A stretch of 43,875 nt of DNA from Geobacteraceae bacterium (GTDB taxonomy: Bacteria > Desulfobacterota > Desulfuromonadia > Geobacterales > Geobacteraceae). The DNA lies in contig JAGFXO010000007.1 in NCBI GenBank assembly GCA_017861285.1, positions 1 through 43,875 of the forward strand, written 5' to 3'. Numbering within the stretch: position 1 is the first letter of the stretch; each line of letters starts with the position of its first letter. This document shows, in pieces, positions 15,484 through 24,549 of the stretch. Position numbers and translations under genes: made by a program. The notes below the pieces were generated by a model that did not search any database, was not told where the DNA came from, and was given only the letters and a program-made list of their open reading frames with translations.

Positions 15484-16656
15484 CTAATACAGAAACATCG
15501 GTTTGCCCAGCACATGACGGACTTTGGGACGGTATTGATCCAAATCATAAAGTTCTGCCACATCAACCCGTTTCAGTCCCTGCATGATCGTACTGATCGG
15601 AATGTGGGTATACGTACCTCCCTGCAGCGCAACGAGCCTGCCCGACATCCCCTCCGCAACCAGGTCCATGGCCATATTGGCATAATTGAATGCAACCATC
15701 AGATCGAGTGAATCGGGTGCACCCGAACGCATCAGGTATGAAAGCTGCTGATAGATTATGTGTGATCCGGTAAAGCGTTTTATCGATTCGCTCAGAATCA
15801 TCCCGATACCGCCGAGTTTTTTATGCCCGTAGGCATCTTCCTGCCCGTATTCCAATGTCTGGCCTCCCATCATCGTAGCGCCTTCGGAGATGGTAACCAT
15901 GGCATAATTGCTGGGGTTGTTTTTTTTGTCTTCCATCAGCAAACGGGCAAGTTTTTCCACATCGAAAGGCGCCTCAGATATCAAGGCGCGTTCAACTCCC
16001 GACAGGTAAGCGGATATAAGCGAAGTTTCGCCCGAATTCCGGCCAAACAGCTCGATAACGGCTATCCGCTCATGGGAACCGGCGCTGGTTCTAAGATTAT
16101 GTATGAAATTCACGCTGCGTGTCACTGCTGTCGAAAACCCTATACAATAATCCGTCCCGTAGACATCGTTGTCCATCGTTTTCGGAATGGCTACGACGGG
16201 AACTCCTTCACGATGGAGTCGCTCGGCATAACTGAGGGTGTCGTCCCCGCCGATGGGAATAAGTGCGTCAATGCCAAGATGTTCGAGATTCGCAAGTACG
16301 TGCCGCGTACAGTCATACCTGCCTTTTCCGGATAATTCACGGTCGGACGAGTTTAAAAAAGACGGTATTTCTTCTTCCCGAACATTACCCGGGTTGGTGC
16401 GGCTTGTGTGAAGAAATGTCCCTCCCGTCCTATCGACCGTTCGCACAGCCTGCCGGTCAAGGACCATAATGTTCTGTTCAGGAGATTTGGGGTCGTTACG
16501 ATTATACCTCAGCAATCCGTCCCATCCGCGCCGGATGCCCACAACGCGATACCCGTTGTCCTCGGCTCGATTAACAAGGGTTTTCAGGGCCGGGTTGAGT
16601 CCTGGGACGTCACCCCCGCCGGTCAGTACGCCTACGGTTTTTCTTCTTTCAGTCAT
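15484..16656 (-). CDS. 6-phosphofructokinase, pyrophosphate-type signature
   Basis: The 390-residue enzyme belongs to the PFK-A superfamily: [21 protein letters not shown] at the N-terminus, [13 protein letters not shown] (residues 135-147), [17 protein letters not shown] (158-174) and the substrate loop [16 protein letters not shown] (about 205-220). In ATP-dependent PfkA the two key motifs are GGDGS and PGTIDND; here they are GGDDT and PKTMDND. An Asp and a Lys at these two sites are the known mark of pyrophosphate-dependent PFK, because they block the nucleotide alpha-phosphate. So the phosphoryl donor is probably PPi and the reaction reversible; this needs assay. The gene has its own terminator and is upstream of ribBA. 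Confidence 0.88.
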   Translation of the reverse strand: MTERRKTVGVLTGGGDVPGLNPALKTLVNRAEDNGYRVVGIRRGWDGLLRYNRNDPKSPEQNIMVLDRQAVRTVDRTGGTFLHTSRTNPGNVREEEIPSFLNSSDRELSGKGRYDCTRHVLANLEHLGIDALIPIGGDDTLSYAERLHREGVPVVAIPKTMDNDVYGTDYCIGFSTAVTRSVNFIHNLRTSAGSHERIAVIELFGRNSGETSLISAYLSGVERALISEAPFDVEKLARLLMEDKKNNPSNYAMVTISEGATMMGGQTLEYGQEDAYGHKKLGGIGMILSESIKRFTGSHIIYQQLSYLMRSGAPDSLDLMVAFNYANMAMDLVAEGMSGRLVALQGGTYTHIPISTIMQGLKRVDVAELYDLDQYRPKVRHVLGKPMFLY

Positions 16657-16703
16657 TGTCTACCCCTGTTTTGAATGTTAGTTGGCTGTTTCCAGATACG
16701 TCA

Positions 16704-17411
16704 TCAATGCAGGATCTCATCACTGAGCTCATTGTAATCATCGCTTTTCCCGGGGAAAAGACGTGCAAGTTCTTCGCCGATCTTTCGGATTACGGCACAG
16801 AGGGCTTCGCACGCACGCGCTTCGGAGAGGCCCGCAGTTATTTCACCTACAAGTGTCTGCCAATATGTGTGCGGTATTTTTCGATCAATCCCCCGATCAC
16901 CGAGAATCCAGACTTTTCGTTCCAATAACGATATGAAAATCAGCACACCTGTTTCATCACGGGTTTTGTAGAGGGCTTTTTCGTAAAATGCCCGTACTGC
17001 CCTTTCTCGAACAGCTTCCTCGATTCGTTTTTTCCCTATCAGAGGCAGTTTCAGTGCAGGAAATTTCCTGAATAAAAGCCGTGAGGGGAAGAACAACAGG
17101 AATGCCATTGGAATGTATGCCCAGATCGAGATACCGTAGAGTACCATCTGGAGATTCTCTTGATTTGTCCCGCTCCACACGGCAGATCCGCCAGTTACAA
17201 CATAATATTCAAGTAAAACTTCAATAATCAAAGCCAGAAAGCCGGCAAGCAGGACTGCCCCGAGGATATCTGCCTCCCTGTAGCTGTCACTGCGGTCGAC
17301 AACCATCGTGGCAATCTCGCCGGCTGTTGACTTTTCCACCGACTCGACAGCCTCACGGATCTTTTCCTTTTCCGCCTCACTGAAAAAATGTGCGGCCTGT
17401 AGTGTTTTCAT
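16704..17411 (-). CDS. TPM-domain membrane protein
   Basis: The 235-residue protein is a split TPM-type domain: it begins with AHFFSEAEKEKIREAVESVEKSTAGEIATMVVDRSDSY, is interrupted by two membrane segments (about residues 48-66, ILGAVLLAGFLALIIEVLL, and about 90-110), and resumes with ETGVLIFISLLERKVWILGDRGIDRKI (about 155-182). TPM domains occur in photosystem repair factors and in bacterial membrane proteins of unclear role. It follows the YgcG-like gene by 27 bases and is the last gene of the dedA-trmJ-semiSWEET-lemA-ygcG run, so it probably works with LemA and the other TPM protein at the membrane. Confidence 0.82.
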   Translation of the reverse strand: MKTLQAAHFFSEAEKEKIREAVESVEKSTAGEIATMVVDRSDSYREADILGAVLLAGFLALIIEVLLEYYVVTGGSAVWSGTNQENLQMVLYGISIWAYIPMAFLLFFPSRLLFRKFPALKLPLIGKKRIEEAVRERAVRAFYEKALYKTRDETGVLIFISLLERKVWILGDRGIDRKIPHTYWQTLVGEITAGLSEARACEALCAVIRKIGEELARLFPGKSDDYNELSDEILH

Positions 17412-17438
17412 GATCCCATCCTTGCACCGCGGGCGTTA

Positions 17439-18296
17439 CTACCAGTCTCCGGAAGCGCCACCCCCGCCGAAAGAGCCTCCCCCACCCGAAAACCCGCCAT
17501 CTCCGCCAAAGGACCCTCCTCCGAATCCCCCGCCGGCAAAAGGTCCCCCTCCAAAATAGCCGCCGCGCCCACCGCCCCCAAAAAGAAAAGTCAGCAGCAG
17601 ACCGACAACAAAACCGACCAGAGCGATAACCGGCAGAAGCAGGAGGGCGATGCCCGGGATCATCATATAAGCGATAACGGAAAGCCCGGCTGCACCGGCC
17701 AGACCGCCGAGGATCTTCGATATGGCACCGAGGAAAACACATGCCACAAGAAAAAAGATGAAAAATGTAAACACAGGGGGCGCGCTGCGTCTTGACGGTT
17801 TCTCCTCTTGGGGGGTTGTCGAGTATTCGCCTTTTGCCACGGCAACCATGGATGAAATACCCTGCTCGATACCACCGTCAAAATCAGCGGACTTGAAGCG
17901 GGGGACAATTTCGTTGCGGATAATCCTGCCTGAAACCAGATCGGTGAGTTTTCCTTCGAGTCCTCTTCCCACCTCTATTCTGATTTTGCGTTCGTTTTTG
18001 ACAACCAGGAGTATGGCCCCGTTATCCTTACCTTTCCAGCCGATTTTCCAGGTTTCGGCAACTTTAATGGAAAAATCCTCAAGGCTTTCGCCTTCGAGTG
18101 AAGGAATGGTGAGAACAACCATCTGCGTGGAATCGCTCTTTTCGAATTCTGACAGGACCGTCTCGAGTCTTTGCGCCGTCTGCCGTGACAACATGCCGGC
18201 ATAGTCGTTGACGTAGCCCCTCAAGGGCGGGACCTCGAGAGCATGCGCCAGCAATGGGGAGAGAAGCAGCAGAAAAGTAAAGATGAATTTTTTCAT
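17439..18296 (-). CDS. YgcG-like TPM-domain protein with glycine-rich tail
   Basis: The 285-residue protein has a signal peptide (MKKFIFTFLLLLSPLLAHA), a TPM domain at residues about 23-150 (GYVNDYAGMLSRQTAQRLETVL; MVVLTIPSLEGESLEDFSIKVAETWKIGWKGKDNGAILLV; GRGLEGKLTDLVSGRII), two or more membrane helices at about 170-235, and a low-complexity C-terminus of about 50 residues made almost only of G with F, S and Y, ending GGASGDW. This layout is that of the YgcG family, regularly found next to lemA, as here. Its molecular role is not established. The glycine-rich tail is presumably cytoplasmic or periplasmic depending on the number of helices, which I cannot decide. Confidence 0.88.
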   Translation of the reverse strand: MKKFIFTFLLLLSPLLAHALEVPPLRGYVNDYAGMLSRQTAQRLETVLSEFEKSDSTQMVVLTIPSLEGESLEDFSIKVAETWKIGWKGKDNGAILLVVKNERKIRIEVGRGLEGKLTDLVSGRIIRNEIVPRFKSADFDGGIEQGISSMVAVAKGEYSTTPQEEKPSRRSAPPVFTFFIFFLVACVFLGAISKILGGLAGAAGLSVIAYMMIPGIALLLLPVIALVGFVVGLLLTFLFGGGGRGGYFGGGPFAGGGFGGGSFGGDGGFSGGGGSFGGGGASGDW

Positions 18297-18317
18297 GGTC
18301 AGCCAAGGGCAATACGA

Positions 18318-18902
18318 CTAAAACTTCACTTTGGGGGCTGTCTTCGCACCCTCGTCAGCCTTGAAAGGTTCCTTTCGCGACAGGTGAAGCAGGAGCGAAT
18401 TGGTTAACGAATTGGGGAAAACCCTGATGCTGGTATTGAAGTCCTGGACTGCCCTGTTGTAACGGACCCTTGCCACGGTGATCCTGTTTTCAGTACCTTC
18501 CAACTGGTTCTGCAAATCGAGAAAGTTCTGGTTCGCTTTCAGGTCAGGGTATCGCTCCACAACCACCATCAGACGCGAAAGGGCTCCGGACAGTTCGCCT
18601 TGCGCCTGCTGGAATTTTGAAAATGCCTGTGGGTCGTCAAGCATTTCCTTCGAAATCTGCATGGTACCGACCTTCGCCCTTGCTTCGGTAACCGCCTTCA
18701 ATGTATCCGCTTCATGTTTTGCATAACCCTTGACCACTTCCACGAGATTCGGGACGAGATCGGCTCTCCGCTGATACGTCGCCTCTACATCACCCCAGGC
18801 GGCAAAAACGGCTTCCTCATTGGCCTGCATCGTATTGTACCCGCAGCCGGAAAACACCGTCAGGATAATGGCAAGCAAGGAAAAACGAAACATTTTTTTC
18901 AT
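18318..18902 (-). CDS. lemA: LemA-family lipoprotein
   Basis: LemA proteins are membrane-anchored, helical proteins of unsettled function that pair with TPM proteins. The 194-residue product has a short hydrophobic N-terminus ending in the lipobox-like FSGC ([20 protein letters not shown]), so it is probably a lipoprotein, and then the LemA core: [71 protein letters not shown] and [21 protein letters not shown]. It starts inside the end of the semiSWEET gene (four-base overlap) and is followed by the YgcG-like gene after 21 bases. Confidence 0.93.
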   Translation of the reverse strand: MKKMFRFSLLAIILTVFSGCGYNTMQANEEAVFAAWGDVEATYQRRADLVPNLVEVVKGYAKHEADTLKAVTEARAKVGTMQISKEMLDDPQAFSKFQQAQGELSGALSRLMVVVERYPDLKANQNFLDLQNQLEGTENRITVARVRYNRAVQDFNTSIRVFPNSLTNSLLLHLSRKEPFKADEGAKTAPKVKF

Positions 18903-19213
18903 ATCTCCTCCCCGGTACGAACTTTTTCTTCAATAGTATCACCGCTATCTTGTTTGTCATTATCGATGAACATAATTTTCATCAATATCAGCATTGAATT
19001 GCAAAAGATGGAAAACGAGTTCGCCAGTATGAGCGGTATGTCTCCGAGGATCAGGCCGTATACGAGCCATAAGCCTGTCCCTATTACCAGCAATACCGGC
19101 TGCCAGATCGAAATGTCCCGGACATGCCTGCTCCGGTAGGATTTTACCACCTGCGGGATCACGGCTACACTGGTAACCGCCCCTGCTGCCAGCCCCAGAT
19201 ACGTTGGATTCAA
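18899..19213 (-). CDS. SemiSWEET-type PQ-loop transporter
   Basis: SemiSWEETs are three-helix half-transporters that dimerise and carry sugars across the cytoplasmic membrane. The 104-residue protein shows the PQ motif in the first helix ([23 protein letters not shown]), a second helix ([25 protein letters not shown], with W and the linker) and a third ([25 protein letters not shown]), then an acidic cytoplasmic tail. The start is TTG at 19213, whose bases overlap the trmJ stop as TTGA; AAGGGAG lies just upstream. The substrate cannot be read from the sequence. Confidence 0.87.
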   Translation of the reverse strand: MNPTYLGLAAGAVTSVAVIPQVVKSYRSRHVRDISIWQPVLLVIGTGLWLVYGLILGDIPLILANSFSIFCNSMLILMKIMFIDNDKQDSGDTIEEKVRTGEEI

Positions 19214-19953
19214 GGTTCATCTCCCTTGGGAGTGTTGCCTGTAGCCCAGTCGATCTGCGACATTATCCCCCTCAGTATTGCTACTTCACGGCTGTCCAGG
19301 TCCGAACGCGCAAAAATCCGCCGCAGGCTGCGCATGAGATGCACCGGGTTCTGCTCGTTAAGAAATCCGATTCCGCGCAGAGAAGTTTCCATATGCCGAT
19401 ACAGTGCCTCCATCTCCCATACGGGGGCAACGGTGCGGCACTGGTCGGATTTTTCTCCTGCAAGACCCAGGAACAGCTCATAACAGAATATCAAAACCGC
19501 CTGCGAGAGATTGAGCGATGCGTATTCATCCGACGCCGGAATCGTTGCATGCCAGCGACATAAACTCAGTTCGTCGGTGGTAAGGCCATTGTCCTCCCGC
19601 CCGAAAACAAGTGCAACTCGATTGCTTCCTATGCCGTCCTGTATTTTTTGCACTATTTCCCTGGGCGAGAAAATTTCTCCGCGATATTTTCCATGCCTGC
19701 GTGTGGTGGCAACGGTAATTTCAAAATCAGCCAGCGCCAGTTCCAGGGAATCGTATACCCTCGCGTTATCCAGTACATCGCGGGCCGAAACAGCAAACTT
19801 CCGGGCTTCGGAGTGATCGGTACGACAGCCTTTTACAAGGCGCAGTTCTGCAAGTCCCATGTTTTTCATGGCCCTGCAGACCATGCCGACATTGCCGGGG
19901 CTCTGCGGTTCGACCAAAACAATAGCAATTTTATCTTTGCAGTTCATCGTCAT
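19210..19953 (-). CDS. trmJ: tRNA (cytidine/uridine-2'-O)-methyltransferase TrmJ-like
   Basis: The 247-residue SPOUT-class enzyme methylates the ribose of nucleotide 32 in the tRNA anticodon loop in the TrmJ family. Motif 1 is AIVLVEPQSPGNVGMVCRAMKNMGLAELRLV (residues about 9-39), motif 2 NRVALVFGREDNGLTTDEL (about 114-132) and motif 3 the knotted YASLNLSQAVLIFCYELFL (about 147-165). A TrmJ-like C-terminal extension is present, setting it apart from TrmL. Its first 23 bases overlap the dedA gene; its stop is the start of the semiSWEET gene. A second ATG two codons in is possible. Confidence 0.88.
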   Translation of the reverse strand: MTMNCKDKIAIVLVEPQSPGNVGMVCRAMKNMGLAELRLVKGCRTDHSEARKFAVSARDVLDNARVYDSLELALADFEITVATTRRHGKYRGEIFSPREIVQKIQDGIGSNRVALVFGREDNGLTTDELSLCRWHATIPASDEYASLNLSQAVLIFCYELFLGLAGEKSDQCRTVAPVWEMEALYRHMETSLRGIGFLNEQNPVHLMRSLRRIFARSDLDSREVAILRGIMSQIDWATGNTPKGDEP

Positions 19954-20614
19954 CGGAAAACGTGCCTTTTCGCGGTATAGTGTGAGGCTCTTCTCTTAAT
20001 TTACCCGACGGACTTTGCCTGATACGTTTCAAACGTTGCCTGGCGGGCCGTCGAAGCCACCAGATATGAACAAAATGAGCCAGCCACATACATCCGATAA
20101 AACAGCTTAAAGCAAGAATGATATAAGGCTCGTAACGATCAAGGTCTTCAATAATGAATGAAGCGGTTTTGCCGAACAGATATCCGAGCATCGAGAAAGC
20201 GGCAGCCCAGGTCAAGGCACTGGCAATGTTCAGGTAGAGAAATTTGATTTTTGAAAGATTTGTCATCCCGAGGATAACGGGCAGAAGAATCCGAAAACCG
20301 TACGTGTACCGGGAAATGAATGCGACAAGAGCGCCGTATTTTTCAACCAGCTTGAGTCCTCGACGGGATTTCCTTGCGAGCACCGGGAACAGATTGATTA
20401 GCCATAAACCACGCCACCGCCCAAGGTGGAAGTAAAACTGATCTCCCAGAAAAGAACCGGCAAAAGCCGTCAATATGACGCCGACTATATTCAATCTAGC
20501 CTGAAATGCAAAATAGCCGGCCAGTATCAGAACGGCTTCTCCCTCAAGAAAGGTTCCTAAAAAAAGGAATATATATCCATAGGTTTCCAGGTATTGTCTA
20601 AATAATTCCTGCAA
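19931..20614 (-). CDS. DedA-family membrane protein
   Basis: DedA proteins are polytopic inner-membrane proteins linked to lipid-carrier and phospholipid flipping. The 227-residue product shows YGYIFLFLGTFLEGEAVLILAGYFAFQ, GSFLGDQFYFHLGRWRG, and the conserved amphipathic region FISRYTYGFRILLPVILGMTNLSKIKFLYLNIASALTWAAAFSMLGYLFG (about 98-148), followed by one more helix and a long basic tail. The start is TTG at 20614, seven bases behind GGGGA. It begins the gene run that continues with trmJ. Confidence 0.9.
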   Translation of the reverse strand: MQELFRQYLETYGYIFLFLGTFLEGEAVLILAGYFAFQARLNIVGVILTAFAGSFLGDQFYFHLGRWRGLWLINLFPVLARKSRRGLKLVEKYGALVAFISRYTYGFRILLPVILGMTNLSKIKFLYLNIASALTWAAAFSMLGYLFGKTASFIIEDLDRYEPYIILALSCFIGCMWLAHFVHIWWLRRPARQRLKRIRQSPSGKLREEPHTIPRKGTFSDDDELQR

Positions 20615-20636
20615 GGATCAGTCCCCGGTTCAATAT

Positions 20637-20667
20637 AAAAAAAGTGATGCCGGTTCTCCGGGACGGC
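20637..20667 (-). terminator. Terminator of the HD-GYP gene
   Basis: On the minus strand TGCCG...CGGCA forms a short GC-rich stem just after the HD-GYP stop codon region, followed by seven T (complement of 20637-20643). It separates this gene from dedA. The stem is short, so strength is uncertain. Confidence 0.5.
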
Positions 20668-20671
20668 AACT

Positions 20672-21844
20672 TCAGGGTGTGCTGCTTCCCAGACTGTCAT
20701 ATATTTTTTCAAAGATGTGATCTATCTTGAAGAAAGTTTTCAGGACTTCGGGATCGAAGTGCAGCAGTGGGCTGATTCTTTCGTCCCCACGTCGAAAAAC
20801 CTCTATGGTCTCGAAGTGGCTGAAGGCAGGCTTGTAGCTTCTTTTCGACCGCAAGGCATCATATACGTCTGCAATTTTGACGATCCGGCCGGCAAGGGGA
20901 ATCCTTTCGCCCTTGAGCCCGTATGGATAACCGCTGCCGTCCCAACTTTCATGATGGGAAATTGCAATTTCCCGTGCTAGCGTCAGGCGCGGCGAATCAC
21001 CCAGAATCTGCTGGCCGTAGACGGGGTGCATCTTTATCAGTTCCGTTTCGGCAGCGTCAAGGATATCCTCCTTCAGCAGGATGGAATTTGGTATCTTGAT
21101 CTTGCCCACGTCATGCATCTGGGCTGAATAGGAGATCGCTTCAACGAATGCCGGGGGCAGGCCCATATTTGCCGCTAACGCCCCGGCATAACGGTTTACC
21201 CTCACGACATGCTTTCCGGTCTCTTCCTCGGCGGCTTCACACGCACGTGCAAGGGCTTCTATGGTGTATATGAATGCCCTTTCCGTTTCCCGGACTTCAT
21301 TGGAAAGAGTAACCAGTGAACCGATTACCACTGCAAGGCTGCGCAAAACCTCCGCATCGTAGTGGGTTGCCTCTCCCGGATAATTGAAAGCGATAATAAC
21401 GCCCGGCCGGTCACCGCTAATCCGGTTGCAGACGAAATTCTTGATCGGACTTGCAACATAAGCCTTGACAGCGGGATGGAAATTATCCTGATATTCCCCG
21501 ACACTCTCACAGTCATCGCACCAGTTCGAAATAACTATATCAGCGCTCGACATATCGGTTGCATACGCGGAAGCCGGATCGAAGGTAATTTCTTCAGATT
21601 CGGCCATACCATCCGCGAGCAGGTGAAAAACCCGGCCACTATACTTGCCGTCGCCATTTTTAAAAACCAGCAGAATGCTGCCCGGACCGCGCCTCCCCTT
21701 GCCCCCCAACACCCTGCTCAGGGCTTCCTCGTACAGTTCCTCGCTTGTGAACCTTCTGCAGCAGATGTTTTGCAGGGTGCTGTCAGTCAGTCGGAGAAGT
21801 TCCTGGGTCTGCCGGAGAGACATGTCGCAAAGTTCAGAGGGCAT
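20672..21844 (-). CDS. HD-GYP domain protein, probable cyclic-di-GMP phosphodiesterase
   Basis: From ATG 21844, which has GGGGAGGAG right upstream, the protein has 390 residues. The N-terminal half (about 15-190) looks like a GAF-type sensor. The C-terminal half (about 195-385) is an HD-GYP hydrolase with all hallmark residues: the HD pair in SAQMHDVGKIKIPNSIL, the HHESWDGSGYPYGLKGERIPL signature and the metal aspartate in GRIVKIADVYDALRSKRSY. Such enzymes break down cyclic-di-GMP (or cGAMP in some Geobacter relatives). No receiver domain is present, so it answers to a ligand or redox signal rather than phosphorylation. It lies downstream of korC with 108 bases between and probably has its own promoter. 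Confidence 0.9.
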   Translation of the reverse strand: MPSELCDMSLRQTQELLRLTDSTLQNICCRRFTSEELYEEALSRVLGGKGRRGPGSILLVFKNGDGKYSGRVFHLLADGMAESEEITFDPASAYATDMSSADIVISNWCDDCESVGEYQDNFHPAVKAYVASPIKNFVCNRISGDRPGVIIAFNYPGEATHYDAEVLRSLAVVIGSLVTLSNEVRETERAFIYTIEALARACEAAEEETGKHVVRVNRYAGALAANMGLPPAFVEAISYSAQMHDVGKIKIPNSILLKEDILDAAETELIKMHPVYGQQILGDSPRLTLAREIAISHHESWDGSGYPYGLKGERIPLAGRIVKIADVYDALRSKRSYKPAFSHFETIEVFRRGDERISPLLHFDPEVLKTFFKIDHIFEKIYDSLGSSTP

Positions 21845-21952
21845 ATTCTCCTCCCCTATAAGCATTCATACTTACAGAATACTCTTTTTCGGCAAAAACT
21901 GAAGCGCACTGCATTCAATTCCGGCATGGTCTGATATGTAACTGCACTGCCC

Positions 21953-22504
21953 CTACCCCTTTTTTGCCGCGACGGCTTTTTCATAACCCGCCAGAAACGC
22001 CTTGCGATTCAAGTCCGTAAAAGCTTCGGGTACACGTGCGAGCACCGCTTTCTCGGCACTTTCTTTTGACACAATCCCTGTCAGAGCCACCATTGCTCCC
22101 AAGGCAACGATATTGGCGACAATTGTCCTGCCGACTTCATTCTTCGCCGTATTTATAATGGGAAATTTGACCACACGATATTTGCCCTTGGGAAGCTTTT
22201 TCACCAGATCCGAGTCCAGGAGCAGGATGCCGTTCTCTTTCAGGTCGCCACTATACTTGTCGCACGCCTCCTGGGTCAGCGCCAGAAGCGCGTCAACAGC
22301 CGTGGCTTTCGGGTAATCGATTGGCTCGTCCGATATGATGACTTCCGACTTGGAAGCACCGCCACGCGCCTCAGGCCCGTAGCTCTGCGATTGCAGTGCC
22401 TGTTTGCCGTCGTAAATTGCAGCCGCCTCCGCCATGATGATTCCCGCAAGAATCAGTCCCTGACCGCCGGCGCCTGAAAACCTGAGTTCGTACCTGTTGG
22501 ACAT
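21953..22504 (-). CDS. korC: 2-oxoglutarate:ferredoxin oxidoreductase, gamma subunit
   Basis: The 183-residue product (ATG 22504, behind AAAGGAAA) is a gamma domain of the 2-oxoacid:ferredoxin oxidoreductases: ELRFSGAGGQGLILAGIIMAEAA at residues about 5-27, YGPEARGGASKSEVIISDEPIDYP (about 42-65) and NIVALGAMVALTGIVSKES (about 130-148). It completes the KorABCD enzyme with the three upstream genes. It is 69 bases after korB and ends the operon. Confidence 0.94.
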   Translation of the reverse strand: MSNRYELRFSGAGGQGLILAGIIMAEAAAIYDGKQALQSQSYGPEARGGASKSEVIISDEPIDYPKATAVDALLALTQEACDKYSGDLKENGILLLDSDLVKKLPKGKYRVVKFPIINTAKNEVGRTIVANIVALGAMVALTGIVSKESAEKAVLARVPEAFTDLNRKAFLAGYEKAVAAKKG

Positions 22505-22573
22505 CGGTCGATTTCCTTTCGAATTCTTTCGGGGCGACGCGAAGTACCCCATATCTTAACAGTCAATAGAGTA

Positions 22574-23395
22574 TTATCCGGCAAAATCCTGGGCAGCCTC
22601 GATGACCTTCTGGTACTCCTCAACATATTCCGGCCTGTTGTCCCTGTACAGCACACCGGTCAATACCTTGCCCTGCATCTGCTCCGGGCTCATGTGCTCC
22701 GCCGCCTGCACAGAAACGGCGATTTCCTTGAGATTATTCATCATTTCCACAACTGACCTGAACCTGTTGCGTCGCCCGTAGGTGGTCGGACAACTGTCCA
22801 GTATTTCCACAACGGAAAAGCCTTTATGCCGGATCGCTTCAACGAGGAGCTTTTCTATCTGGTTCGCATGGTAGGCCGTACCGCGGGCTACGAAAGTCGC
22901 TCCCGCCCCGATTGCAAGTTTGGCTATATCGAATGGCGGGTCAGGATTCCCATAGGGCGTTGTCGAGGCTTTCGCGCCGGTCGGCGTGGTTGGAGAGAAC
23001 TGGCCTCCGGTCATACCGTAGATATTGTTGTTCATGATGAGGTAGGTAATATTTATATTTCTGCGGCATGCATGGATGAAATGGTTGCCGCCGATAGCGA
23101 CGCCGTCACCATCTCCGCCGACACACAGGACCTGCATCTCCGGTTTTGCCATCTTGATGCCGGTAGCAAACGCGACAGCCCTCCCATGGGTCGTATGCAG
23201 AGTACAACAATCGATATAGCCCGGTAATCTGGATGCGCAGCCAATCCCGGACACGATGGCAGTGTTGTTTTTTTTCATCCCGAGGGCATCCATTGCCCTG
23301 ATGAGCCCTTTCATGACGATGCCGTGACCGCAGCCCGGACACCAGATGTGAGGGAGTTTCCCCGGTCTTATATATTTTTCATAATCGAAAGACAT
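22574..23395 (-). CDS. korB: 2-oxoglutarate:ferredoxin oxidoreductase, beta (TPP) subunit
   Basis: The 273-residue subunit binds thiamine diphosphate: GCGHGIVMKGLIRAMDALGM (residues about 21-40), GIGCASRLPGYIDCCTLHTTHGRAVAFATGIK, and the TPP-Mg motif GDGDGVAIGGNHFIHACRRNINITYLIMNNNIYGMTGGQ (about 94-132). The enzyme oxidatively decarboxylates 2-oxoglutarate to succinyl-CoA with ferredoxin as acceptor. Its start overlaps the korA stop (TAATG). Substrate assignment to 2-oxoglutarate rests on the gene order with icd and mdh. Confidence 0.94.
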   Translation of the reverse strand: MSFDYEKYIRPGKLPHIWCPGCGHGIVMKGLIRAMDALGMKKNNTAIVSGIGCASRLPGYIDCCTLHTTHGRAVAFATGIKMAKPEMQVLCVGGDGDGVAIGGNHFIHACRRNINITYLIMNNNIYGMTGGQFSPTTPTGAKASTTPYGNPDPPFDIAKLAIGAGATFVARGTAYHANQIEKLLVEAIRHKGFSVVEILDSCPTTYGRRNRFRSVVEMMNNLKEIAVSVQAAEHMSPEQMQGKVLTGVLYRDNRPEYVEEYQKVIEAAQDFAG

Positions 23396-24528
23396 TACCG
23401 CAGGGCCTCCTTTATCTTATCCAGAATCTGCCCGGGATTGATCGGTTCTCCATCGACGCGGAATATGCCCGATACCGTCGATTTGCCCGCGGCGCAGCGC
23501 ATGACTTCATGAAAAGTCATGCCCAGGTTCATTTCAGGGGTAATGATGGCCTTTACTCTCCCGGCAATCCCTGCGATCTGTTTCTCCGGGAAAGGCCAGT
23601 ACGTTATAATACGGAACAGGCCGGCCTTGATGCCGGCCTCGCGGGCTTCTCTCACGGCAAACCGTGCCGAGCGGGCCGTGGAACCGAATGCCACGACCGC
23701 CACATCCGCATCATCAAGCATATATTCCTCGTAGCTTACGATATCATCGATATGATCCTCGATTTTACGCATCTGCCGCTCTTCTTCCTGTTGAACCAGT
23801 TCCGCCCGTGTCGTCGGGAAACCGTCCTCGGCCTTGTTGAGACCGGTAACGTGGAACCTGTACTCCGAACCGAACGCCGCGAGAGGAGGGACATCGCCGA
23901 ACCGTGTGTCGTATGGCTTGTACTCCTCGGGTTCGACGGAAGGGGGAGTCCGGTCTGTCAAGGGTATGACACCGGGTTCGGGGATCTCTATCCTCTCGCG
24001 CATATGCCCCACGATCTCGTCAGGCATAACGGTAACCGGCATGCGGTATTTTTCGGAGAGGTTAAAGGCACGGACTGTTTCCGTAAAAAGCTCCTGGACG
24101 GAGGCGGGGACTATGCAGATCGCCGGATGGTCACCATGGGTACCCCACTTTGCCTGCATGACATCCGACTGGCTTGGACCCGTCGGCATCCCGGTCGACG
24201 GACCGCCGCGCATTACGTTTATTATCACGCACGGCACTTCCGTGATGCACGCATAACCGAGATTTTCCTGCTTGAGGGAAAAACCGGGCCCAGAAGTTGC
24301 GGTCAGTGATTTGACGCCGGTCAGCGATGCGCCGATTATTGCGGCCATCGCGCCGATTTCATCCTCCATCTGGATGAATTTCCCCCCGACCTTCGGCAGT
24401 TCCTTTGCCATGACCTCCGCTACTTCCGTCGACGGAGTAATGGGATAACCGGCAAAAAACCTGCAACCGGCATAAAGGGCTCCGTATGCACAGGCTTCGT
24501 TGCCTTGCAGAAATGCTATCTTGCTCAA
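23395..24528 (-). CDS. korA: 2-oxoglutarate:ferredoxin oxidoreductase, alpha subunit
   Basis: The 377-residue subunit carries the pyrimidine-binding and domain II regions: GNEACAYGALYAGCRFFAGYPITPSTEVAEVMAKELPK, FIQMEDEIGAMAAIIGASLTGVKSLTATSGPGFSLKQENLG (catalytic glutamate region, about 52-92), NVMRGGPSTGMPTGPSQSDVMQAKWGTHGDHP (about 104-135), then the C-terminal domain starting near DDADVAVVAFGSTARSAR. It follows korD by 21 bases and is coupled to korB. Confidence 0.95.
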   Translation of the reverse strand: MSKIAFLQGNEACAYGALYAGCRFFAGYPITPSTEVAEVMAKELPKVGGKFIQMEDEIGAMAAIIGASLTGVKSLTATSGPGFSLKQENLGYACITEVPCVIINVMRGGPSTGMPTGPSQSDVMQAKWGTHGDHPAICIVPASVQELFTETVRAFNLSEKYRMPVTVMPDEIVGHMRERIEIPEPGVIPLTDRTPPSVEPEEYKPYDTRFGDVPPLAAFGSEYRFHVTGLNKAEDGFPTTRAELVQQEEERQMRKIEDHIDDIVSYEEYMLDDADVAVVAFGSTARSARFAVREAREAGIKAGLFRIITYWPFPEKQIAGIAGRVKAIITPEMNLGMTFHEVMRCAAGKSTVSGIFRVDGEPINPGQILDKIKEALR

Positions 24529-24549
24529 ATTACAAACCTCCGGGCGATA

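Noticed and set aside
23509-24309. 266-codon plus-strand frame opposite korA
   Set aside because: Antisense shadow of a well-defined subunit gene.
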